NCBI GenBank assembly: GCA_905182035.1
Contig: CAJIZL010000002.1
Coordinates: 1 to 64,000 of the forward strand
Reading direction: 5' to 3'
DNA: 64,000 nucleotides
Origin: Oceanospirillaceae bacterium ASP10-02a
GTDB taxonomy: Bacteria > Pseudomonadota > Gammaproteobacteria > Pseudomonadales > Balneatricaceae
Shown here: positions 47,494 through 55,328 of the stretch, in pieces
How the letters are laid out: each line of letters begins with the position of its first letter
How positions within the stretch are numbered: position 1 is the stretch's first letter
Program-made: the position numbers and the translations under genes
Notes under the pieces: model-generated
Database searches by the model: none
What the model was told of the DNA's origin: nothing
The model's input: the letters and a program-made list of their open reading frames with translations, nothing else

Positions 47494-47978
47494 TAGGTCA
47501 TGAGGCATGCTCCATCGGTGCAGTTATAAGGATATTTGGCCTGTCTAAATCCACGGCTGAACATTGGTGATATTATTCCAACCTAATCAACAACTACTCC
47601 CACGGGCTCTTAGGCGGTCAATGTTAGCGTATTGTTAGTGCCTTGCTTGTGACCTCAAACCAAGGCCTGTGGATTGTGACGAGCCGGTATTGGCCTACCC
47701 GTGTCTATTTAAGTGCAAGTAAGAAGCTTGTTCAAAACATTACAAGAAAATATGTGTTTTACCTTAGTAGTTATCGCCTATGGCTTAAAAGTAATGCACC
47801 ATATCATTGACCTTGCAGTGGTAGCTGAAAAACATCGAATTACTTTCTCAATCAAATAAAAAAACCAGCAAATAGCTGGTTTTTTGGTGGTGGTGCCTGT
47901 TGTTACTCGCTGTCATGGTCTATAACACCATCGCGTCATCCCGAGCGACATATTCTGGTTATACCAAAGCGTTGTAGC
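47494..47978. other. Intergenic region between the acyl-CoA dehydrogenase and etfA
   Basis: 485 bases between convergent genes. Its only clear element is a terminator at 47858-47885. The first 360 bases hold no recognisable gene: a 44-codon GTG frame (47676-47810) matches nothing I know, and no tRNA fold is seen. It could be a decayed gene, an unannotated small RNA or spacer. Confidence 0.6.
47858..47885. terminator. Bidirectional terminator between convergent genes
   Basis: ACCAGC-AAATA-GCTGGT (47864-47880), flanked by A-run on the left and T-run on the right, so the hairpin can terminate both the acyl-CoA dehydrogenase transcript and etfBA. Confidence 0.85.
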
Positions 47979-48908
47979 TTATAGGGCTTTTTCTAACTCT
48001 GGAACTGCTTCAAACAGGTCTGCAACTAAACCATAATCGGCAACCTGAAAGATAGGGGCTTCTGAGTCTTTGTTGATGGCAACAATGGTCTTAGAGTCTT
48101 TCATGCCAGCCAAGTGTTGGATAGCACCAGAAATGCCTACAGCGATGTATAGGTCTGGAGCGATTACTTTACCCGTTTGTCCAACTTGGTAGTCATTAGG
48201 CACAAAGCCTGCGTCTACGGCGGCACGAGATGCACCCACAGCGGCGCCTAGTTTGTCGGCAACACTATCCAACATGTGGAAATTTTCACCGTTTTGCATG
48301 CCACGGCCACCAGAAATAACGATGGAAGCAGAGGTCAGTTCAACACGCTCAGATTCTGAGGAAGATAAACCAATAAAACGAGAAAGGCCAGAATCGGTAA
48401 CGGCATCGACAGCTTCCACAGTGGCAGAACCACCTGTTTCAGCAGCGGCTTCAAACTTGGTAGTACGAATGGTGATAAATTTGATGCTATCACTAGATTG
48501 GACTTTAGCCATGGCGTTGCCTGCATACACAGGTCTTACAAAGGTATCTGTGGAAATAACTTCGCTGATTTCAGAAATTTGACTCATGTCTAATAAAGCT
48601 GCAGCGCGAGGCATGAAGTTTTTGCCAAAGGTGGTGGCAGCAGTCAACACATGGCTGTAGTTGCCAGCTAGTGAAACCACTAGGTTGGCAACATTTTCTG
48701 CTAGTAGGCCTTCTAGGTTAGTGTGGTCTGCAATGAGCACACGGTTTACGCCAGCAACTTGAGCCGCTGCTTGAGCCGCTGCGTCACAACCGTTACCAGC
48801 AATAAGTAAGTCAATGTCGTCGCCAATTTGCTGGGCAGCGGTCACTGTGTTTAAAGTAGCGCCAACTAAGCTGGCGTTATCATGTTCTGCAATAACTAAA
48901 ATGCTCAT
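47979..48908 (-). CDS. etfA: Electron transfer flavoprotein alpha subunit
   Basis: 309-residue FAD-carrying subunit. N-terminal [21 protein letters not shown]-terminal FAD-binding domain with VVSGGRGMQ-like [52 protein letters not shown] and [18 protein letters not shown]. The start at 48908 follows GGAG by six bases; the open frame continues 15 codons upstream into etfB. It takes electrons from acyl-CoA and dimethylglycine-type dehydrogenases. Confidence 0.96.
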   Translation of the reverse strand: MSILVIAEHDNASLVGATLNTVTAAQQIGDDIDLLIAGNGCDAAAQAAAQVAGVNRVLIADHTNLEGLLAENVANLVVSLAGNYSHVLTAATTFGKNFMPRAAALLDMSQISEISEVISTDTFVRPVYAGNAMAKVQSSDSIKFITIRTTKFEAAAETGGSATVEAVDAVTDSGLSRFIGLSSSESERVELTSASIVISGGRGMQNGENFHMLDSVADKLGAAVGASRAAVDAGFVPNDYQVGQTGKVIAPDLYIAVGISGAIQHLAGMKDSKTIVAINKDSEAPIFQVADYGLVADLFEAVPELEKAL

Positions 48909-48918
48909 AGTGGACTCC

Positions 48919-49668
48919 TTAAATAACCTGGGCTTCGTTACGTAGCTTTTCAACTAATTCGGCAACACTTGCCACCATCACACCAGCTGCACGGGCAGGG
49001 GGCTCCATCACTTCAAGGGTCGTCATGCGGTTAGCTGTGTCTAAACCTAAGTCGATAAGGTCTATCTTATCAAGTGGTTTGCGCTTGGCCTTCATTACGT
49101 TAGGTAAAGAGGCATAACGTGGCTCGTTTAAACGTAGGTCTGCGGAAATTACCGCAGGCATATTGACGTTAATGGTTTCTAAACCTGAGTCAACTTCTCG
49201 AGTCACCTGAGCTCTGCCATTAATAAGTTCTAGTTTTGAAGCAAAGGTGGCTTGTGGCCAGCCTAATAGGGCAGACAACATCTGTCCTGTTTGGTTGCAT
49301 TCATCATCGATGGCTTGTTTGCCAACCAAAACTAAGTCAGGATTTTCTTTTTCTACAATGGCTTTAAGCACTTTAGCAATGGCTAACGGCTCCAACACTT
49401 CTTCAGTGAGAACTAAAATGGCACGGTCTGCACCTAATGCTAGGGCGTTACGTAGAGTTTCTTCTGACTTGGCTGCGCCAATAGATATTGCCACAACTTC
49501 TTCAACGCTACCTGCTTCACGTAGGCGAATGGCTTCTTCTACAGCATTTTCGCAAAACGGGTTCATGGTCATCTTGGCATTGGTTAGGTCGATACCTGAT
49601 TTGTCTGCCTTAACGCGTGCCTTAACCTGAGGGTCTAGTACGCGTTTTACGCCAACTAAAACTTTCAT
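48919..49668 (-). CDS. etfB: Electron transfer flavoprotein beta subunit
   Basis: 249-residue AMP-binding subunit. [20 protein letters not shown] is the family start; [54 protein letters not shown] (the adaptor/AMP region) and the recognition-loop-like [12 protein letters not shown] are seen. An ATG two codons upstream is equally open. A near-consensus promoter and a leader hairpin precede it. etfA follows after ten bases. Confidence 0.96.
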   Translation of the reverse strand: MKVLVGVKRVLDPQVKARVKADKSGIDLTNAKMTMNPFCENAVEEAIRLREAGSVEEVVAISIGAAKSEETLRNALALGADRAILVLTEEVLEPLAIAKVLKAIVEKENPDLVLVGKQAIDDECNQTGQMLSALLGWPQATFASKLELINGRAQVTREVDSGLETINVNMPAVISADLRLNEPRYASLPNVMKAKRKPLDKIDLIDLGLDTANRMTTLEVMEPPARAAGVMVASVAELVEKLRNEAQVI

Positions 49669-49696
49669 GGACATGATCTCACTTAAATATAAAAGG

Positions 49697-49720
49697 TAGC
49701 GTTGGCTTTTGCTAACGCTA
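49697..49720 (-). promoter_or_regulatory. Hairpin in the etfB leader
   Basis: TAGCGTTGGC / GCTAACGCTA with loop TTTT: a ten-position stem with one mismatch in the minus-strand RNA, starting a few bases after the predicted transcript start and followed by CCTTTTATATTT. It could be an mRNA-stabilising stem or a weak attenuator of etfBA. Confidence 0.5.
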
Positions 49721-49732
49721 ATAAAAGCAGGC

Positions 49733-49760
49733 ATTTTAAACCTGCGTACCAAGAAGTCAA
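49733..49760 (-). promoter_or_regulatory. etfBA promoter
   Basis: On the minus strand: TTGACT (49760-49755), 16 bases, TAAAAT (49738-49733). Both boxes differ from the sigma-70 consensus by one base. Transcription would start near 49726, about 58 bases before the etfB ATG. Confidence 0.75.
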
Positions 49761-49774
49761 CGCTACTTAGTATG

Positions 49775-49811
49775 AAAAACTTGGCTCAAGTCAAATGCAT
49801 GACTTGGCCAA
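49775..49811 (-). terminator. Intrinsic terminator after the dimethylglycine-type dehydrogenase
   Basis: On the minus strand TTGGCCAAGTCA and TGACTTGAGCCAA pair (one bulge) around loop TGCATT, followed by GTTTTTC. It lies 30 bases after the dehydrogenase stop and immediately upstream of the etfB promoter, so the two genes are separate transcription units. Confidence 0.8.
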
Positions 49812-49840
49812 TAATTGTTGCTTATTATTACGGGAACTGA

Positions 49841-52366
49841 TTAAGCGCGCAATTTGGCATTTGTCGGGTCGAAAGGTGACTCTTCAACCACAGTGGCTTT
49901 GTACATCTCACCCAAAATTTCAATTTCGAGTTCTGTGCCAATAACAGAGAGTTCTGGTTTAACCATTCCTAGGGCGAGAGATTTACCTACACGCCAGCCG
50001 TAACCGCCAGAAGTGGCACGACCGATGACTTTGCCGTCCTTGTAGATAGCTTCAGACCCACGTGCATCTGCATCAGTTACGCCGTGTACTTCGATGGTAG
50101 CGAAGGCATTTTGAGCACCACGCTTTTCCCAAGCAATAAGTGCTTCTTTACCAATAAAATCACCTTCCTTGTCTACACGTACAAAACGGCCTAGGGCAGA
50201 TTCCATAGCAGAGTATTCGATAGACATTTCACGTGGAATCAAGCGGTAAGATTTCTCTAAACGCATGCAGTCCATAGCACGAATACCAAATGGCTTAATA
50301 TCGAACTCGGCACCAGCCTTCATGACTTCATCAAAGATGTAGTTTTGCATTTCGATTGGGTGGTGTAATTCCCAACCTAATTCGCCTACAAAGTTCACGC
50401 GTAGAGCTTCTGCCGTAGCATAACCTACGTTGATCTTTTTACCTGTTAACCATTTGAAATTTTCGTTAGACAAATCTGCGTCAGTGATTTTTTGCAACAC
50501 GTCACGTGAACGTGGTCCAGCCAATACAAGTACGCCGGTATTGGTGGTCACACGTTGCACGTCTACACTGCCATCGGCTGGTTTAAGCTTGAATAGGTAA
50601 TCATGGTCGTGGGTTTCAAAGGCACCGGCAGATACAAGGTAGTAGCTCTGTGGGCCAGTCTTGTAAACGGTGAATTCAGCACGCACACCACCATGGAGAG
50701 TTAGCATGTGGACCAGTGAAATACGACCAATGGTTTTAGGCATCTTGTTAGCAAAGATGTACTCTAGCCATGCTTCTGCACCGGGGCCTTTAACAATGGC
50801 TTTAGCGAAAGCAGACATGTCTAGCAAACCTACTTTCTCAGTCACATGTTTACATTCGTTGCCTACAAACTCATGATAGTTAGAACGACGGAATGAGTTC
50901 TTTTCTACAATAGGGCCACCATCAAGTGGCTCAGAGAAGTTTTGATTCCACAGCACCTGGTCAACGTTGTCGGTGGCTAACTCTTCTGCGGTTAAAGCGT
51001 AGTCTTTAGTAGGTATAAACCAGTTAGGACGTTCCCAACCGTAAACGCTACCAAATACTGCACCTAGTGCTTTCATACGATCGTAACATGGCGTGGTCTT
51101 TAAAGGCCGAGCCGCTTCACGCTCTTCGTCTGGGTAGTGAGTGGTGAATACGTTAGAGTAAGCTTCTTGGTTCTTTTCCTTAAGGTAACCACGGGTGGCG
51201 TAAGGACCAAAGCGACGTGGGTCTACACCCATCATGTCTACGGTAGGCTCGCCATCGATCATCCATTCAGCTAATTGCCAGCCAGCTCCGCCGGCAGCAG
51301 TAATACCAAAGGAGTGACCTTCGTTAAGCCAAAAGTTCTTAAGGCCTGGAGCAGGGCCTACAATAGGATTGCCATCTGGCGTATATGCAATTGCACCGTT
51401 GTAAACTTCCTTAACGCCAACTTCGGCAAAGGCAGGTACACGGTTCATACAGAATTCAATGTGGGGCATTAAACGATCCAACTCTTGGTTGAATAGTTCG
51501 TATTCACAGTCGTCTGCTGGACCATCTACATAAACGCAAGGTGCGCCTTTTTCGTATGGGCCTAACAACAAACCACCAGCTTCTTCACGTAAGTAGTAAC
51601 CACCGTCTGATTCGCGTAATACGCCCATCTCTGGCAACCCTTGCTTTTTTCGCTCCAAAATTTCTGGATGTGGTTCAGTGACAATGAATTGATGTTCTAC
51701 TGGGATTACAGGAATATCTAGGCCAACCATTTCACCTGTCTTACGGGCAAAACTGCCAGTACAAGACACTACGTGGTCACACGCGATGTCACCCTTATCA
51801 GTCTTAACGATCCAAGTGTGATCAACTTGCTGCTCAATTGCAGTTACCGAAGTGAAACGGTAAATCTCAGCACCCATGTCTCGGGCACCCTTGCAAAGAG
51901 CTTGAGTGAGGTCGGCTGGTTGAATATAGCCATCATCTGGATGTTGAATTGCACCAAGTAAGCCTTCTGTATTACAAAGAGGCCATACTTCTTTCACTTG
52001 TTCAGGTGTAAGAAATTTAGTCTCTACCCCCACAGTCTTTGCAACCCCAGCGTAATACTTGTATTCGTCCATACGGTATTCGCAGTTCGCCAAACGGATG
52101 TTAGACACCACGGAGAAACCGACACTCATACCGGTTTCTTTTTCTAGTTCATGGTAAAAGTCAACAGAGTACTGATGTAGCTTACCTACAGAATAACTCA
52201 TGTTAAAAAGCGGTAGCAAACCAGCTGCATGCCATGTAGAGCCAGAAGTAAGCTCTTTACGTTCGACCAACACTACGTCGGTCCAACCTTTTTTGGCCAA
52301 ATGGTACAAAGTGCCTGCGCCGACAACGCCGCCGCCGATAACGACAACTTTAGCAGAAGATTTCAT
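49841..52366 (-). CDS. Dimethylglycine/sarcosine dehydrogenase-type four-domain flavoprotein
   Basis: 841 residues. Domains: DAO FAD domain about 6-370 (VVVIGGGVVGAGTLYHL), FAO_M linker about 375-430, GcvT folate-binding domain about 435-735, GcvT C-terminal barrel about 745-835. H46 in TSGSTWHAAGL is at the position of the covalent FAD histidine of dimethylglycine dehydrogenase. The family demethylates N-methylated glycines, passes the methyl group to tetrahydrofolate and electrons to ETF; etfBA are the next genes. ATG 52366 follows GGAG by nine bases; the frame is open 28 codons upstream. Sarcosine versus dimethylglycine cannot be separated by eye. Confidence 0.87.
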   Translation of the reverse strand: MKSSAKVVVIGGGVVGAGTLYHLAKKGWTDVVLVERKELTSGSTWHAAGLLPLFNMSYSVGKLHQYSVDFYHELEKETGMSVGFSVVSNIRLANCEYRMDEYKYYAGVAKTVGVETKFLTPEQVKEVWPLCNTEGLLGAIQHPDDGYIQPADLTQALCKGARDMGAEIYRFTSVTAIEQQVDHTWIVKTDKGDIACDHVVSCTGSFARKTGEMVGLDIPVIPVEHQFIVTEPHPEILERKKQGLPEMGVLRESDGGYYLREEAGGLLLGPYEKGAPCVYVDGPADDCEYELFNQELDRLMPHIEFCMNRVPAFAEVGVKEVYNGAIAYTPDGNPIVGPAPGLKNFWLNEGHSFGITAAGGAGWQLAEWMIDGEPTVDMMGVDPRRFGPYATRGYLKEKNQEAYSNVFTTHYPDEEREAARPLKTTPCYDRMKALGAVFGSVYGWERPNWFIPTKDYALTAEELATDNVDQVLWNQNFSEPLDGGPIVEKNSFRRSNYHEFVGNECKHVTEKVGLLDMSAFAKAIVKGPGAEAWLEYIFANKMPKTIGRISLVHMLTLHGGVRAEFTVYKTGPQSYYLVSAGAFETHDHDYLFKLKPADGSVDVQRVTTNTGVLVLAGPRSRDVLQKITDADLSNENFKWLTGKKINVGYATAEALRVNFVGELGWELHHPIEMQNYIFDEVMKAGAEFDIKPFGIRAMDCMRLEKSYRLIPREMSIEYSAMESALGRFVRVDKEGDFIGKEALIAWEKRGAQNAFATIEVHGVTDADARGSEAIYKDGKVIGRATSGGYGWRVGKSLALGMVKPELSVIGTELEIEILGEMYKATVVEESPFDPTNAKLRA

Positions 52367-52529
52367 GTGTGCTTGCTCCCGAAGAAAGGGTAAGTAGCCC
52401 AATGAGCACGATTGCCACTGAGCGAAAAATAACGAGCAAATTTTACCCATGGGGGTTGGGGCTAACTTGTCAAAAAGCGACGCACACTAACGAAACAAGA
52501 GACCCCTTAGAAGTAATGGGTTAAAGCAG

Positions 52530-53003
52530 TTAAATATAACAGCTAGTTTTGCCACGTTTTGACAAATACTTCTGATGGTAATCCTCTGCGATATAGTAAC
52601 GGTCAGCAGCTTCAATAATGGTGATAATGGGTGCTTTAAATGTACCCTTGTCGGTCAGTTGTTGACGCATTTCAAAGGCGTGTTGTCGTTGGTCTTGATT
52701 ATGGAAAAACACTACCGAACGATATTGAGTGCCAAAGTCTGGGCCCTGCTGATTAGGGGTGGTGGGATTATGGTTTTGCCAAAATATCTGCAACAGCTGT
52801 GAGAAGTCTATTACGTTGTCATCAAAGGTAATTTGCACAACTTCGGCGTGGCCGGTATCACCCTGGCAAATGGCTTCGTATGTAACATTTGTGGTGTGCC
52901 CACCCATGTAACCTACAGAGGTGGATGTAACGCCTTGTTGTTCAGCAAATAAGGTTTCTACACCCCAAAAGCAGCCTGCGCCAAATGTAGCTAATTGTTC
53001 CAT
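52530..53003 (-). CDS. msrA: Peptide methionine-(S)-S-oxide reductase MsrA
   Basis: 157-residue repair enzyme. The catalytic cysteine is in ATFGAGCFWGVETLF (residue 12), followed by TSVGYMGGHTTNVTYEAICQGDTGHAEVVQI and QYRSVVFFHNQDQ. It reduces S-sulfoxides of methionine with thioredoxin. ATG 53003 is preferred because AAGG lies seven bases upstream; an ATG ten codons earlier (53033) also has an AAGG but only four bases away. It is a stand-alone MsrA; no msrB is fused. Confidence 0.93.
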   Translation of the reverse strand: MEQLATFGAGCFWGVETLFAEQQGVTSTSVGYMGGHTTNVTYEAICQGDTGHAEVVQITFDDNVIDFSQLLQIFWQNHNPTTPNQQGPDFGTQYRSVVFFHNQDQRQHAFEMRQQLTDKGTFKAPIITIIEAADRYYIAEDYHQKYLSKRGKTSCYI

Positions 53004-53281
53004 GGAGTGACCTTGGTGAATAGGTTGAATCATCGTACCTTAACGGTGCAATGCAATTGAAGCAAGATAATTTAAAAGCGACAGTTTTAGGTAGGCACAT
53101 ATCTACTATGATTATTTTTACCAAGGTTACCTGCAGGCTCAGTTTTATATCAAACTGTAGTAAGAGAAGGGCATTGCCATGTGCAAAATAATATAACTTT
53201 CCATATCCCTTATTTGGGGCTAACGCAGGCGTAATGCCCAGTGTATAATGACGCTTTCATTTGTAACAGTAGACTCAAGCC

Positions 53282-54604
53282 ATGCAAGCCAAACAACGTG
53301 TGCTCACAGGTATTACCACGACCGGAACACCTCATCTAGGTAACTACCTAGGCGCACTTAAGCCTGCTGTGGCTGCCAGCCAACAAATGGATACTGATAG
53401 TTTTTATTTTCTTGCCGATTATCATGCCCTCATAAAATGCCAAGACCCACAAACGGTTCATCGTTCTGGTCGTGAAATCGCTGCAATTTGGTTAGCTTTA
53501 GGTTTAGATACCGATAAAGCCACCTTTTATCGTCAGTCGGATATTCCTGAAATTCCTCAGCTTGCGTGGTTTTTAACCTGTGTGACTGCCAAGGGCATGA
53601 TGAATAGAGCCCATGCGTACAAAGCTTCTGTAGACGAGAATCAACGCCAATCCAATGCCGACTTAGATCAGGGCATTAGCATGGGTTTATACAGCTATCC
53701 CGTTCTTATGGCAGCAGATATCCTTATGTTTAATGCCCACCAAATCCCTGTGGGTAAAGATCAAATTCAGCATATTGAGATGTGTCGCGACATTGCCATG
53801 CGTTTTAACCACACCTATGGAGAACACTTTGTGTTGCCAGAAGCGATGGTTGAAGAAGGTGAACCAAAGGTTTTGTCGGGTCTTGATGGCCGTAAAATGA
53901 GTAAGAGTTACGGCAATATCATTCCCTTATTTGCCCCTGCCGATGAATTACGAAAACTTATTTTTCAGATCACCACCAATAGCTTGCAACCCGGCGAAGT
54001 GAAGGACCCTGATACCTGTACTTTGTTTGAAATATACAGTGCTTTTGCCAGTCATGAAGAAACCTTGGCAATACGTAAAGCCTATGCCAACGGCATCGGT
54101 TGGGGGGATATGAAGGGCCAGCTGTTTGAGTACCTAAACGACTATCTAACCCCTGCGCGTAAGCGTTACGACGAAATTATTACAGACCCTGCCTATATTG
54201 AATCCGAATTACAAAAAGGTGCAGCTAAAGCCCGTGCCCAAAGCGAACCTTTTATGGAGCGCTTGCGCTCGGCTGTGGGCATTATGTCTTTGGTTGGGGA
54301 TATGGGTGCTAAGCACACTGCAACTAAGGTAAAAAAAGAGCTGACTCAAGAAGAACAGGCCAAAGTAGATGCTGGTAAAGCTAAAGCGATGGCAATTGCC
54401 AAACAAAGGGCCGAACAAGAAGTTTTGCAATTGGCCTCACAGGTAGATGATTTGATCAACACTATTGAAGCCAGTAGTGACCCTAAAGTGGCAGGTGAAG
54501 AAGCCCTCTTGGGCTTGCAAGTACAAATTGACGGCGCAAAAAAGAAAGCCAAAAAAAACCTACAGCAAACATTTCAATTACTTGAGCAACGGTTAATTAG
54601 TTAG
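53282..54604 (+). CDS. trpS: Tryptophanyl-tRNA synthetase, long form
   Basis: 440-residue class I synthetase. HIGH-type motif GTPHLGNYLG (15-24) and KMSKS at 205-209 (GRKMSKSYGN). Residues beyond about 335 form an Ala/Lys/Glu/Gln-rich, probably helical extension (TKVKKELTQEEQAKVDAGKA) absent from the 335-residue E. coli type; a similarly long TrpS occurs in Pseudomonas. The response-regulator gene begins 19 bases downstream, so they may be cotranscribed. Confidence 0.95.
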   Translation: MQAKQRVLTGITTTGTPHLGNYLGALKPAVAASQQMDTDSFYFLADYHALIKCQDPQTVHRSGREIAAIWLALGLDTDKATFYRQSDIPEIPQLAWFLTCVTAKGMMNRAHAYKASVDENQRQSNADLDQGISMGLYSYPVLMAADILMFNAHQIPVGKDQIQHIEMCRDIAMRFNHTYGEHFVLPEAMVEEGEPKVLSGLDGRKMSKSYGNIIPLFAPADELRKLIFQITTNSLQPGEVKDPDTCTLFEIYSAFASHEETLAIRKAYANGIGWGDMKGQLFEYLNDYLTPARKRYDEIITDPAYIESELQKGAAKARAQSEPFMERLRSAVGIMSLVGDMGAKHTATKVKKELTQEEQAKVDAGKAKAMAIAKQRAEQEVLQLASQVDDLINTIEASSDPKVAGEEALLGLQVQIDGAKKKAKKNLQQTFQLLEQRLIS

Positions 54605-54623
54605 CCGAGTTAAGGAGCCACCT

Positions 54624-55328
54624 TTGGCCAAGCACATCGTTATTGTAGAAGATGACCGTGACCAGCGAGATAATTACCAATTCGCGCTAGAGCAGCGTGG
54701 TTACCGTGTGACCGTCTACGCTGGCAAAGATCAGGCCGAGGTGGGCTTAAAACAACAGCGCCCAGATTTAGTGATACTCGACATCATTATGGATGACAAT
54801 ATTGATGCAGGGTTTCAGTTATGCGCTGCCTTGCTTAAAATCCATCCAGATCTTCCAGTGTTGTTTCTGACAGAACGGGTGGGCGAAATCGATCGAATTC
54901 TAGGCCTGAGGATGGGCGCGTGGGATTATCAACCAAAACCTGTATCGTTGGACTTTTTAGCGGAAAAAGTAGCAACACTAATACGTTTAAGCGATATTAG
55001 AGTAGTGACCGCAGAAACAGATGATCAAAAAATACGAAATATAGGCCATTTACAACTGCTTGAAGAAAGCCGTCAGGCTAAATGGCGTAACCAAGAAATA
55101 GTAGGCATTACGTTAACAGAATTTCGCATGATTGAAGCCCTTACCCGCAGGCCTGGTAATATCCTAACCTATGACACATTGGCTCAAGCCACTCATCAAC
55201 ATTATGTGTCTAATAACACCATAAGTACCCATATTCGCAACATAAAGCGTAAAGTAAAAAAGATAGATGCTCAGTTTGATGCTATCAAATCAGAATATGG
55301 TATGGGTTATCGCTGGTCGGATAATTAA
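54624..55328 (+). CDS. OmpR-type response regulator, PdsR-like (dedicated sortase system family)
   Basis: 234 residues. Receiver domain 3-120 with acidic pocket E9-D10-D11, phospho-acceptor D53 (LVILDIIMDD), T83 and K105; winged-helix DNA-binding domain about 135-232 (ITLTEFRMIEALTRRPGNILTYDTLA, YGMGYRW). The receiver, with DIIMDDNIDAGFQLCAAL and FLTERVGEIDRILGLRMGA, resembles response regulators of the proteobacterial dedicated sortase system. The start is TTG with TAAGGAG seven bases upstream. It overlaps the kinase start (TAATG). No sortase gene is in the window, so the target genes are unknown. Confidence 0.82.
   Translation: MAKHIVIVEDDRDQRDNYQFALEQRGYRVTVYAGKDQAEVGLKQQRPDLVILDIIMDDNIDAGFQLCAALLKIHPDLPVLFLTERVGEIDRILGLRMGAWDYQPKPVSLDFLAEKVATLIRLSDIRVVTAETDDQKIRNIGHLQLLEESRQAKWRNQEIVGITLTEFRMIEALTRRPGNILTYDTLAQATHQHYVSNNTISTHIRNIKRKVKKIDAQFDAIKSEYGMGYRWSDN

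Noticed and set aside
47676-47810. 44-codon GTG frame
   Set aside because: No ribosome-binding site, no recognisable similarity, and length expected by chance.
53244-53249. TATAAT upstream of trpS
   Set aside because: A good -10 box, but no matching -35 at 16-18 bases or extended -10, so no promoter was listed.
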